From positions 1-37,124 of the forward strand of contig JAICJR010000008.1 of the NCBI GenBank assembly GCA_025928345.1: DNA of 37,124 nucleotides. Direction: 5' to 3'. Every line of letters starts with the position of its first letter. Within the stretch, counting starts at the first letter, position 1. Position numbers and translations under genes: made by a program. Positions 16,386-23,754 of the stretch are shown here, one piece after another. The notes under the pieces were generated by a model. The model saw only the letters and a program-made list of their open reading frames with translations, was not told the DNA's origin and made no database searches. The stretch is from Thermoleophilaceae bacterium (lineage in GTDB: Bacteria; Actinomycetota; Thermoleophilia; Solirubrobacterales; Thermoleophilaceae).

Positions 16386-17714
16386 CACCATGCCCGCCGC
16401 CTTTGCCGCCTGAGAGCACTCCTCGAGCAGGTCGAAGGTCTCGCTCGGCTCCTCGTTGAGCTGTGCCCGCACGCCCCAGTGGAGCGACAGGCGGCGCACC
16501 ACGTCGGGCCGGGGCGAGAGCGCAAGCACCGGCATCCGCGGCCGGTGGGCGGACATCAGCGCCGCGGTGCGCCCCGTGAGGGTCGGGACCACGAGCGCCT
16601 TGAGGTTGAGCTGGTAGGCGGCGCCCACGGCGCCGTAGGCGATCGTGGCGGACTCGTCGCTGCCGTTTTCATGACCGCCGCGGTCGGTGAGCCAGCGCCC
16701 GTAGGGCAGCTCGCGCTCGGTGGTCTCCGCGATCGACGCCATCATCGCCACCGCCTCCACCGGGTAGCGGCCGATCGCCGTCTCCTGCGAGAGCATCACG
16801 GCGTCGGTGCCGTCGAAGATCGCGTTGGCCACGTCGGTCACCTCGGCGCGGGTCGGCCGGCTCGAGTGCACCATGGACTCGAGCATCTGCGTCGCGGTGA
16901 TCGCCGGGGTGGCGTACTTCCCCGCGAGCATCAGCAGCCGCTTCTGCACGAGGGGCACCTCCTCGATTCGGAGCTCGATGCCGAGGTCCCCGCGGGCGAC
17001 CATGATGCCATCGGCCGCCGCCACGATCTCCTCCGCGTTGGCCGCGGCCTGCGGCTTCTCGATCTTCGCGATCACCGGGATGTCGCGCCTGTGCGCCTGG
17101 AGGCGCTCCTTCACCGGCTCGAGGTCCGCGCGGCTGCGGACGAACGAGAGCGCGAGCAGGTCCACGCCCATCTCCACGCCGGCGTCGATCAGCCTCAGGT
17201 CCTCCTCGCTCACCGCGGGCAGCGCCATCGTCACGTTCGGCAGGTTCAGTCCCTGGCGCGAGGCGAGCGTGCCGCCCACCTCCACCTCCGTGATCACCTC
17301 GCCGTCGTTCACCTCGTCCACGCGCAGCCGGATCGCGCCGTCGGCGAGATAGGCCACATCGCCCGTGTGCATGATCTCGGCGAGCCCTGGCCAGGCCACC
17401 GGCAGCCGCTCCGCGGTGCCCTCGATGCGGTCCGGGGTGAGCACAACCCGGGTGCCAGTGCCGAGCTCGATCACGCCGTCCTGCACCGGGCCGATCCGGA
17501 GCTTCGGACCCGGCACGTCCTGGAGCACCGCCACCTCGCGGCCCGCGTGCTCGGACGCCTCACGGATCATCGTGACCGTCTCGGCATGCTCCTCCGGCGT
17601 CTCGTGCGCGAAGTTCAGCCGGGCCACGTCCATGCCCGCGCGGATCATCCGCTCGAGGACATCCACCGAGCGCGAGGCCGGGCCGATCGTGGCCACGATC
17701 TTTGTCGAGCGCAA
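16296..17714 (-). CDS. pyk: Pyruvate kinase
   Basis: Glycolytic enzyme making pyruvate and ATP from phosphoenolpyruvate and ADP. Landmarks: RSTKIVATIGPAS at the start, ARLNFAHE, catalytic-lysine region VIAKIEKPQA, metal site MVARGDLGIEL, TATQMLESM, and the allosteric-domain end ITAGLPAGKAGGTNLFKVH. Lys71 in GPKLR replaces the Glu of GPEIR enzymes, and Ala36 replaces the Ser of NFSHG that helps bind K+, so a K+-independent enzyme is predicted. I chose the TTG at 17714 because a perfect AAGGAGG (17726-17720) lies 5 bases before it and the protein then starts like other pyruvate kinases; the GTG at 17729 would translate the ribosome site. 472 aa. Overlaps the methyltransferase end by 90 bp. Confidence 0.95.
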   Translation of the reverse strand: MRSTKIVATIGPASRSVDVLERMIRAGMDVARLNFAHETPEEHAETVTMIREASEHAGREVAVLQDVPGPKLRIGPVQDGVIELGTGTRVVLTPDRIEGTAERLPVAWPGLAEIMHTGDVAYLADGAIRLRVDEVNDGEVITEVEVGGTLASRQGLNLPNVTMALPAVSEEDLRLIDAGVEMGVDLLALSFVRSRADLEPVKERLQAHRRDIPVIAKIEKPQAAANAEEIVAAADGIMVARGDLGIELRIEEVPLVQKRLLMLAGKYATPAITATQMLESMVHSSRPTRAEVTDVANAIFDGTDAVMLSQETAIGRYPVEAVAMMASIAETTERELPYGRWLTDRGGHENGSDESATIAYGAVGAAYQLNLKALVVPTLTGRTAALMSAHRPRMPVLALSPRPDVVRRLSLHWGVRAQLNEEPSETFDLLEECSQAAKAAGMVSPGDRIGITAGLPAGKAGGTNLFKVHTVE

Positions 17715-17754
17715 CTCCACCTCCTTCACAGTGTGACGATCGGGACCATCCGGC

Positions 17755-17772
17755 TTGTCCAGATTTGGACAA
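17755..17772. promoter_or_regulatory. 18-bp palindrome upstream of pyk, probable operator
   Basis: TTGTCCA-gatt-TGGACAA has perfect 7-bp arms and is AT-richer than its surroundings. It lies 41 bp before the pyk start and upstream of the IHF-like gene, where a repressor or activator dimer would bind. A stray TTGATG element lies further upstream on the pyk strand, but I cannot define a full promoter. The protein that binds is unknown. Confidence 0.5.
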
Positions 17773-17826
17773 ATAGGACGGCATCAAGAAAAGCCCGCTC
17801 TTAGCGACTGGCCCACCTGGCGAGGG

Positions 17827-17856
17827 TTGACCGATGCGCCGCCGACATCGTAGGTT
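17827..17856 (+). promoter_or_regulatory. Sigma70-type promoter candidate for the IHF-like gene
   Basis: TTGACC (17827-17832), an 18-bp spacer and TAGGTT (17851-17856) resemble a housekeeping promoter. Transcription would start near 17863 and leave a leader of about 130 bases before the ATG at 17995. I see no defined structure in that leader. Confidence 0.4.
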
Positions 17857-17994
17857 TTCCGAGTCGGTCACGGCCTCGCGGCTTTTCAGGAGAGAGGGAT
17901 ACGCCGGGCTTCGCAAGTTGGGGTCCGCCCGATCCGGGGCATTGCCGCGCGGTGTCGTGGAAACTCAAATAGTTGACGTACGCGGGGAGGTTTC

Positions 17995-18390
17995 ATGGGC
18001 GACACCGCCACGGTCGATGCTGCGCCACAACACTTGCGCGCGCTCGAAAGGGCAAATCGCGTTCGGCTTGCACGGGCTGAGCTGAAGCGAAAGGTCGCAC
18101 TGCAGGAGATGAGTGTCGTAGAGGTGATCCGCGCCTGCCCCTGGGAGGCCGAGAGCATGTCGATCAGCGATCTGCTGATGAGTCAGCGTCGCTGGGGCCG
18201 CGCACGCTGCCGCCGGCTGCTCTTATCACTCGGCATTCCCGAGAACAAGAAGATCGGGACATTTACGGAGCGGCAGAGAAGCGCGCTCGTGACCGGATTG
18301 TCGGCGAGGTATGCGGAGCCCTGCCCCGTCCCGGCCGCGCCGGTGTTCGAGCCCGAGTCATACGAGCTCGTGGGCGCGATCGCGCACTGA
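17995..18390 (+). CDS. Actinobacterial-type integration host factor (mIHF-like) DNA-binding protein
   Basis: 131-aa nucleoid-associated protein. The helical ALERANRVRLARAELKRKV matches the first helix of mIHF/sIHF, and SISDLLMSQRRWGRARCRRLLLSLGIPENKKIGTF matches the helix-two-turn-helix DNA-binding part (usual form VGKxRAxxIMxxLGI). mIHF bends DNA and compacts the chromosome and occurs only in actinobacteria, which supports the taxonomic reading. Unusual points: Trp replaces Val in the V-G-K motif and the protein carries an extra C-terminal tail of about 30 residues ending in EPESYELVGAIAH. A strong GGGGAGG ribosome site (17984-17990) fixes the start. Could be a lineage-specific paralogue of the main mIHF. 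Confidence 0.83.
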   Translation: MGDTATVDAAPQHLRALERANRVRLARAELKRKVALQEMSVVEVIRACPWEAESMSISDLLMSQRRWGRARCRRLLLSLGIPENKKIGTFTERQRSALVTGLSARYAEPCPVPAAPVFEPESYELVGAIAH

Positions 18391-18395
18391 GAGCG

Positions 18396-18460
18396 CGAGG
18401 TCGGAGGCCGGAGGTCGGAGGCCAGAGAGCACGACCTCCGACCTCCGACCTCCTACCTCC
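18396..18460. repeat. Inverted array of heptamer repeats between convergent genes (likely bidirectional terminator)
   Basis: Four heptamers of the GGAGGTC/GGAGGCC type (18396-18423) are followed by four of the (G/T)ACCTCC type (18433-18460), the reverse complement. The centre forms a perfect 13-bp stem (18409-18421 with 18435-18447) and a 13-nt loop. It sits between the stop of the IHF-like gene and the stop of the membrane-protein gene (the last heptamer covers that stop), so it is well placed to end both transcripts. Confidence 0.75.
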
Positions 18461-18968
18461 CCCCTCGAAATCCCACCCCGCCAGAACGCTTCTTGAACGC
18501 CTGTCGCGTGAGATAGAAGGTGAGCGCGGCGATAGCGAGCGCGATTATCGCCACGATCCACAGCTTGATCGGGTGGACGATCAGCGTGACCACGACGATC
18601 GTGAGCACGCCGGCCGCCGCGGCGAAGATCGTGGTGTGCGAGCGGTAGCCGGCGAAGTGCTCGCGGATGCTCACCTCGAGCCCGCCCAGCGATCCGAGCA
18701 GCAGACCCGCGGCAAGCATCGTCCGGCCGCGCTCGCCCCGCACGATGAAGGCGCCGATCAGCAGTCCGAGCGCCAGCAGCACCACGAGCTCGGTGAGCGG
18801 GAAAGGGCCCCACGGGGCGGGCAGCCGCTGATCGCCCGACTCCATCCGCTGGCGCGCCGCCTGCTGCGCCCGCACCCGCCGCGCCTCGTCACGCTCGGCA
18901 CGCGTGCTCGTGTCGCGCTCCACCACGCGGGCGTCCCGCGGCATGCGCTTGCGGCTACGCCGTCCCAT
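18453..18968 (-). CDS. Uncharacterised membrane protein with four predicted helices
   Basis: 171 aa. The first 50 residues are highly charged (many Arg, Asp, Glu) and probably cytoplasmic. Four hydrophobic segments follow: about 58-75 (LTELVVLLALGLLIGAFIV), 83-95, 112-130 (TTIFAAAAGVLTIVVVTLIV) and 134-153 (LWIVAIIALAIAALTFYL), then a basic tail. No family is recognised with confidence. It follows the 160-aa uncharacterised gene by 33 bp on the same strand and may be cotranscribed. Its stop lies inside the heptamer-repeat hairpin. Start ATG at 18968 has no obvious ribosome site. Confidence 0.65.
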   Translation of the reverse strand: MGRRSRKRMPRDARVVERDTSTRAERDEARRVRAQQAARQRMESGDQRLPAPWGPFPLTELVVLLALGLLIGAFIVRGERGRTMLAAGLLLGSLGGLEVSIREHFAGYRSHTTIFAAAAGVLTIVVVTLIVHPIKLWIVAIIALAIAALTFYLTRQAFKKRSGGVGFRGGR

Positions 18969-19001
18969 CGATGTGACCGTTCAAGTTCGGAAGAGGCGGG
19001 G

Positions 19002-19484
19002 TCACGGCCACAGGCCGCGCCCCATGGCTAACGGACAGCCGGAGGAGATGCGGACTCGCCACCACCCCATCAGCATGCCAAGCAGGCCGTAGCGGGGGCG
19101 CACGTGCCAGTGCTTGCAGCCCGTCTCGCCGATGTCGCAGTTGCCGACTCGGACCCAGCGATGCTTCTCGGGCTCGAGCAGCATCTCCTCGATCAGGCGG
19201 CGGTTCTGCTCCTCCACGAGCGTGCGGTCCGAGAGCTCCCGGCGGTTGTGCTCGAGCCGCTCCGCCATCTGGTCGCGGATCGCCTCGAGTTCACCGAGCG
19301 TGAGGATGCGGGGGCCGCCGCGCGACGGTACGGCCCACTCGAACCCGGTGCGCGGATAGGCGCTGCAGAAGAGCGTGGCGAGCTCGCGCTCGAGCTTGGC
19401 GATCTGGTCGAGCAGTGAACGGCGTGCGGCACGTTCGTCGACCGCCGGCGCTGCGACCGTTCTCCCCACCATCAACTCGGCCAT
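19002..19484 (-). CDS. Uncharacterised 160-aa protein with a Cys/His/Trp-rich end
   Basis: Not recognised. The N-terminal half is helical and charged (ARRSLLDQIAKLERELATLF, then LGELEAIRDQMAERLEHNRR and EEQNRRLIEEML), suggesting a coiled coil. The last 50 residues are distinctive: WVRVGNCDIGETGCKHWHVR then GLLGMLMGWWRVRISSGCPL, with three Cys and two His that could bind a metal, plus an amphipathic Trp-rich segment. The ATG at 19484 is preferred over the longer frame from 19547 because a GGGGAGGG ribosome site lies just before it. A TACGAT sequence (19517-19522 on this strand) may be its -10. Probably a lineage-conserved regulatory or nucleic-acid-associated protein; function unknown. Confidence 0.65.
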   Translation of the reverse strand: MAELMVGRTVAAPAVDERAARRSLLDQIAKLERELATLFCSAYPRTGFEWAVPSRGGPRILTLGELEAIRDQMAERLEHNRRELSDRTLVEEQNRRLIEEMLLEPEKHRWVRVGNCDIGETGCKHWHVRPRYGLLGMLMGWWRVRISSGCPLAMGRGLWP

Positions 19485-19530
19485 TTCCCAGCCCTCCCCG
19501 GTCGGGTTCTCCGGCCATCGTAGCACCGGC

Positions 19531-20178
19531 CTAGGGGGCTTCCGCAAGCGTCTCCGCCGCTGTCCAGAGCGCTTCTTCGGTGCTCACGTCCGGCACTCCC
19601 TTCACCTGCACGGCCGCCAGCAGCACGCGCCGCGTGCCGCCGTGCGGGGCGTACTCAGCCGCCTCATCGCCGAAGAGCACGGCCACCGCGCGCGCCTCGT
19701 CGGCCACCACGATCTCGCCGCCGCGAAGGTCGCGACCGCTTTCCCCGAGCCGTTCGCCGGCGATCGCCAGCCGCAGCCCCGGCTCCCCGCTCAGGCGCTC
19801 GGCGTCGTATGCGAGGACCGGAACGCCGGTCTCCACCGTGGCGATCAGCAGCGCGTCGTGTAGCAGACCCCCGCTGGCGAAATGACCCGCGCGCATCCGC
19901 TCGAGCGCGATTGCCTCGACGGGCGTCTTGGTCCTGTCGGGGTCGATCCCGATCTGGCGGAAGAACACGCGATACGCCCACGGCACAGGCTGCTGGCGCA
20001 CCTGCACGGCCTTCGGCCCGGTGAAGCGGTCGCTCATCGTCTTGAGCCTGTGCTTCACCGTCCGCGGGCTGCGACCCGGGCGCATCGGCACGTCGGTCTG
20101 AATCAGGCGAAGCTCCGGGAACTCGGCCGCGAGCTCCTCCCCCACCCAGCCGCGCCGCAGCTCGAGCTCCGCGGTCAT
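19531..20178 (-). CDS. Stand-alone B3/4-domain protein (COG3382-like)
   Basis: 215-aa protein resembling the B3/4 domain of phenylalanyl-tRNA synthetase beta chain, where it edits mischarged tRNA. Blocks seen: WAYRVFFRQIGIDPDRTKTP, AIALERMRAGHFASGGLLHD, ALLIATVETGVPVLAYDAER and LRLAIAGERLG. These correspond to the family's R...gldP..rps-eAllrr..kg....n.lvDa.n..sl.t.lPv..yD. pattern. Free-standing versions may act as trans-editing or RNA-binding factors, but this is unproven. The ATG overlaps the stop of the thioredoxin-fold gene (ATGA), making it the last gene of the MMPL set. The longer upstream frame is only an antisense-like shadow of the preceding genes. Confidence 0.8.
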   Translation of the reverse strand: MTAELELRRGWVGEELAAEFPELRLIQTDVPMRPGRSPRTVKHRLKTMSDRFTGPKAVQVRQQPVPWAYRVFFRQIGIDPDRTKTPVEAIALERMRAGHFASGGLLHDALLIATVETGVPVLAYDAERLSGEPGLRLAIAGERLGESGRDLRGGEIVVADEARAVAVLFGDEAAEYAPHGGTRRVLLAAVQVKGVPDVSTEEALWTAAETLAEAP

Positions 20179-20912
20179 GCGCCGCCGATCGCGCGCAGTC
20201 CCGCAAGCACCCCCTGCTGGCTGAGCGGCTTGATCGAGGTGCGCTTCACCATGCCACCCGGCAGCGCGAAGATGGTGGTTGGGCAGACGGCCACGTGGTA
20301 GAGGTTGAAGACCGAGAGGTCGCGGTCCACCGCCACGGGGAAGGTCCACCCGTGCCGGCGCACGAGCGTGGCCACCTTGGCGTGACTGCCGCCACTCACC
20401 ACCGCGGCGAACTGCGCCCGCGGATGCGCGCCCGCCATGCGCTGGAAGAGGTCGAGCTGGGCCTCGCACCTCGTCGCCCCCGGGACGATCAGCGACAGCA
20501 CGAGCGGCTTGCGGCTCAGCGCGCACGAGGTGACGCTCCCTGGCACGTGCACCTGGCAGGCGGGCTCTGCGCCGAGCTGGTTGGACTGCCTCCTTGTCTG
20601 CTTCACGTTTGCGTCCCCGTCGAGGCTGCTCGTGGCAAGCGGCGCGGCGAACTGCGGGAGCGGCCTGTTCAGCGGCGGCCCGTGCAAACTGCCGCCGCTG
20701 TGGCGAAGGGCGTTCACTCCCGCGAAGGCGATCGCGATCACGAACACCACGCCCACCACCCACATGTAGCGCCCGGCGGGGCGTGGCGGCGGGCCCGCCG
20801 GCTTCGACTTCCTCTCCTGGGCGAGGTCGAGCTCGTCGAGCTCCGCGAGCCGCTGTGCCGGGGATTGCTTGCCGTCGCCCGAGCCGAGGTCCGCGAAGCG
20901 GTCCTCGGTCAC
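20175..20912 (-). CDS. Membrane-anchored thioredoxin-fold (redoxin/TlpA-like) protein lacking CxxC
   Basis: 245 aa from the GTG at 20912, which overlaps the MMPL stop (GTGA); the longer frame to 21038 lies inside the MMPL gene. A cytoplasmic acidic N-terminus of about 45 residues is followed by one helix (YMWVVGVVFVIAIAFAGV) and an outer domain. That domain has the TlpA/AhpC layout: PLVLSLIVPGATRCEAQLDL where W-C-x-x-C is expected, an FPVAVDRDLSVFNLYHV strand-helix and the cis-proline loop V-C-P-T-T-I-F. Only the second cysteine of the redox motif remains (G-A-T-R-C), so a normal disulfide oxidoreductase is doubtful. Three other cysteines are present. Coupled to both the MMPL and the B3/4 gene. 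Confidence 0.78.
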   Translation of the reverse strand: MTEDRFADLGSGDGKQSPAQRLAELDELDLAQERKSKPAGPPPRPAGRYMWVVGVVFVIAIAFAGVNALRHSGGSLHGPPLNRPLPQFAAPLATSSLDGDANVKQTRRQSNQLGAEPACQVHVPGSVTSCALSRKPLVLSLIVPGATRCEAQLDLFQRMAGAHPRAQFAAVVSGGSHAKVATLVRRHGWTFPVAVDRDLSVFNLYHVAVCPTTIFALPGGMVKRTSIKPLSQQGVLAGLRAIGGA

Positions 20913-23662
20913 TGCCCCTGCGCCTCGACAGCCGGGGCGTCCGGCCGCGGCCGCCGCAGGCGCGGCAGGCGGAGGCGGGAGAGCGCGCGGCGGGGATCGA
21001 GGTCGCCGAGGGTGAAGCGGCCATGCTGCTCGGCCCACATGAGCGCCGCCGGGAGGACGACCATCACGCCGAGCAGAGACACCGTGAGGTCAACCACCGT
21101 CACAATGCCGAACTGGCGCAGCATGGTGATGTCGGACGCGATCAGTGCCGCGAAGCCCGCGATCGCAGTAGTGCCCGAGGCGAGCACCGCCGCGCCCGTG
21201 GAGGCGTACGTGCGCTCGAGCGCGCGGGCCGGCCCGGCGCCGGAGCCGCGCTCCTCCTTGTAGCGGGCGGACAGCAGCACGCTGAACTCCGTGGAGATCG
21301 CGATAACGAGCGCGCCGAGCCCGGCCGACATCGGGTTGAGCGGGATCCGCAGCAGGAACAGGACGAGCGCCGACCAGCCGGTGGCGAACGCGATCGGGAT
21401 CAGCGGAACAGCGGCCTCGCGGAGGCTGCGCCGGATGGCGAGGAGCACGAAGAACACCGCGGCGAGGCCGGCGAGCAGCGTGAGCGCGCGGCGGCTGGTG
21501 GACGACAGCGCGCTGTTCGCGTCTGCTGCCAGCACCGGCAGACCCACCACGTCCGCCCTCACCCCGGCCGGCGGGTGAAGCTGGCCGCGGATGTCGTCGA
21601 TCAGCCTCTTCTGACGGTCGAGCGGCATCAGCCGGATGCCGAAGGCCATGTTCGCCACCTTGTGGTCCGGCGAGATCACGCCCTGGGAGAAGTACGTCGG
21701 CACGGCCGCCAGCAGCGAGCGCACGCCCTGCCTGGTGATCGGCTGGCCGCTCGCGCTGAAGAGGTCGGGCAGCGACAGCGCGGGGCAGAGCTCAGGCGCG
21801 TTCTTCGCCTGGCTGCAGCGGTCGCCCGGCTTGTAGCCGTGGGCGGCCAGGACGCGCTGCTCGAAGTTCGTCATCCACTTCACCACGCTCGGATCCGTGA
21901 GGTCCTTGGCCCGCACCGTCACGTCGAGCTCGCCGGACACGCCGGTGGCGGCCTCGAGCTGCTTCACGTCCTTGAGCGCCTGGAGGTTCTGCGGCACGAG
22001 CTGCGTGACGTCCGAGACGACCTTCGTCTGGGTGTCCGCCGCCCAGCCGATCGCGGCGAGCAGCAGCCCGACCGCGAGCACCCGGCGCGGGCGCTCGACA
22101 GCGTTCGCCACGGACGCCGACGCTCCACGCCGGATGAAGTCCCAGGCACCGGTGGCCCCGTTCACGAGCAGGTTCCCCGGCCGGGTGGCCCCCGCGCGCG
22201 CGAGCCACTCGCGTCCGCGCGGGAAGAGCGGCGGAACGTCCTCGGGCCGGACGCGCGGCCCGTGGCCGAAGCGCGAGAGCGCGGCGAAGCCCGCGGTGAG
22301 CGCCACCGCGAAGGCGAGGACGATCCCGAGCACCAGCACAGCGCCGAACCCGCGCACCATCGGCACGGGCGAGAGGAGCAGCACGAGGAAGCCCACCGCC
22401 GTAGCGAGCCCTGCGCTGGCGATCGTCGGCCCGCCGGCCGCTGCCGCCGTGGGCGCGGCATCCTCGGGACGCAGCCCGGCCGCCGCGCCCTCCTCGAAGC
22501 GGGAGTGGAACTGAATCGCGTAGTCCACGGCCAAGCCGATAAGCACCGGAAGCGCCGCCACCGAGGCCATCGTCAGGCTGCCCCCGACGAGTGTGACCGC
22601 GCCGAACGCGAGCGCCGCCGCGGCGAGCGCGAGCGCCAGGGGCAGCATCCGAAGCCGCGCGCGGAACACGAGCGCGAGCGTGGCCGCCATGACGACGAGC
22701 ACCGCGATCAGCAGGACCACCACGGCGTGCTGTACCGACGTCGCCAGCGCGTCCGCCACCACCGGCACACCGCTGACGATGTACCGCTGGCCGTTCTGCA
22801 TGTGGAAGAACTTGTCCTTCGTGGCCTTCTGGATCAGGCCGATGGCGTGGCGTCGCTGCGCGTCCGAGAGGTCGGGCTTGAGCCGCACCTGCACGAGCGC
22901 CGCATTGGAGCTGGGCGCGAGGAACGCGAAGCGCGCCTTCGGCACGTTCACGCCCTTGCTCGGATCGAACCAGAGCTGCGACACGAACTCCGTGTTGTTG
23001 ATCGCCGGCACGCTCGTGAGGCCGTACTGGAGCGCGAGCGACAGCGTCTGCTTCACGAACTGCGCGTACACGAGCTGGCGCGCCTCGAGCGCGAGCTTGT
23101 TCTGCCGCGCCTTCGAATAGCCCTTCGCCGCGGCTGCCTGGCGGGCCGCCTGCGCCACCTCGTCCGCCTTGGCGGCCTCCTGATTGCGCTCCTGCGTGAA
23201 GCCCGCGCCGATCCGCTCAACCGCGGTGTTCGTGAAGGTCCCCGGGCCGAACACCACCTTCGCCGCCTTCGCCTGGGCGATCTGCGTGCACACATGCGGC
23301 ATCCGGTCGAGCCCGGCCGCCACGAGCTTCCCGTTCTGGACGATGCTCTTCGCCGGCACGTTCCCGGACAGGCAGCCCTCGAGCTTGATCAGCGTGTCGA
23401 GGTCCGACGTGAGGAGGGTGCGCTCGAGGTTGCCCTTCACGAGCACGACGACAGCGTCGTCCCCAAACTCCTTCTTGAACTGCTCGGTGTCCTTGAACGA
23501 CTGCGACGAGCGGTTGACAAGCGTGTCCGTAGACGCACTCGGCTGAATCCGCAGCGCATACACCGCAGCAAGCACGGCGAGCAGACCAACAGCAGCGAGC
23601 ACGGGAATGGGGCGCCGGACCACGAAGCGGACCAGGCGTGCGAAAGCTGCAGCACCCCTCAT
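20909..23662 (-). CDS. MMPL/RND-family transporter (917 aa)
   Basis: Proton-driven lipid exporter-type membrane protein. Plan: helix near 18-38, a large outer domain of about 260 residues, a five-to-six-helix block containing PVLIGLAVDYAIQFHSRFEEG, a helix after a cytoplasmic linker (PRRVLAVGLLLAAIGWAADT), a second outer domain, and a second helix block with LVIAISTEFSVLLSARYKEE. The two G-L-x-x-D-Y and S-T-E-F sites mark the RND-type MMPL repeat, the Asp/Glu being the proton-relay position. It follows the sixth mce gene by 125 bp on the same strand, so export and import of a hydrophobic substrate, or trafficking by one machine, may be linked. Hopanoid or mycolate-type cargo are family precedents only. 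Confidence 0.9.
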   Translation of the reverse strand: MRGAAAFARLVRFVVRRPIPVLAAVGLLAVLAAVYALRIQPSASTDTLVNRSSQSFKDTEQFKKEFGDDAVVVLVKGNLERTLLTSDLDTLIKLEGCLSGNVPAKSIVQNGKLVAAGLDRMPHVCTQIAQAKAAKVVFGPGTFTNTAVERIGAGFTQERNQEAAKADEVAQAARQAAAAKGYSKARQNKLALEARQLVYAQFVKQTLSLALQYGLTSVPAINNTEFVSQLWFDPSKGVNVPKARFAFLAPSSNAALVQVRLKPDLSDAQRRHAIGLIQKATKDKFFHMQNGQRYIVSGVPVVADALATSVQHAVVVLLIAVLVVMAATLALVFRARLRMLPLALALAAAALAFGAVTLVGGSLTMASVAALPVLIGLAVDYAIQFHSRFEEGAAAGLRPEDAAPTAAAAGGPTIASAGLATAVGFLVLLLSPVPMVRGFGAVLVLGIVLAFAVALTAGFAALSRFGHGPRVRPEDVPPLFPRGREWLARAGATRPGNLLVNGATGAWDFIRRGASASVANAVERPRRVLAVGLLLAAIGWAADTQTKVVSDVTQLVPQNLQALKDVKQLEAATGVSGELDVTVRAKDLTDPSVVKWMTNFEQRVLAAHGYKPGDRCSQAKNAPELCPALSLPDLFSASGQPITRQGVRSLLAAVPTYFSQGVISPDHKVANMAFGIRLMPLDRQKRLIDDIRGQLHPPAGVRADVVGLPVLAADANSALSSTSRRALTLLAGLAAVFFVLLAIRRSLREAAVPLIPIAFATGWSALVLFLLRIPLNPMSAGLGALVIAISTEFSVLLSARYKEERGSGAGPARALERTYASTGAAVLASGTTAIAGFAALIASDITMLRQFGIVTVVDLTVSLLGVMVVLPAALMWAEQHGRFTLGDLDPRRALSRLRLPRLRRPRPDAPAVEAQGQ

Positions 23663-23668
23663 ACGCCT

Positions 23669-23674
23669 AGGTTA
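23669..23674 (-). promoter_or_regulatory. -10 element (TAACCT) for a leaderless MMPL transcript
   Basis: On the minus strand TAACCT lies exactly 12 to 7 bases before the ATG at 23662, and no ribosome site is present. This suggests that the MMPL genes can be transcribed separately from the mce genes. No good -35 is visible. Confidence 0.4.
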
Positions 23675-23754
23675 GTGCGGCGTAGCGCGTCCGGCGCTGA
23701 GTGAAGTCATTGACCACACACACACCTAAGTCAAAACGCCCGAGCCTTCGCCCC

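Noticed and set aside
16479-17804. 441-codon plus-strand frame opposite pyruvate kinase
   Set aside because: Mirror frame; His/Arg-rich with no recognisable domain.
20594-23704. 1036-codon open frame on the plus strand opposite the MMPL gene
   Set aside because: Arg/His/Glu-rich composition with no motif; it is a mirror frame of a real high-GC gene. The MMPL frame on the minus strand has clear family motifs.
23714-23725. Short CA dinucleotide run
   Set aside because: Only about six units; no evidence of function.
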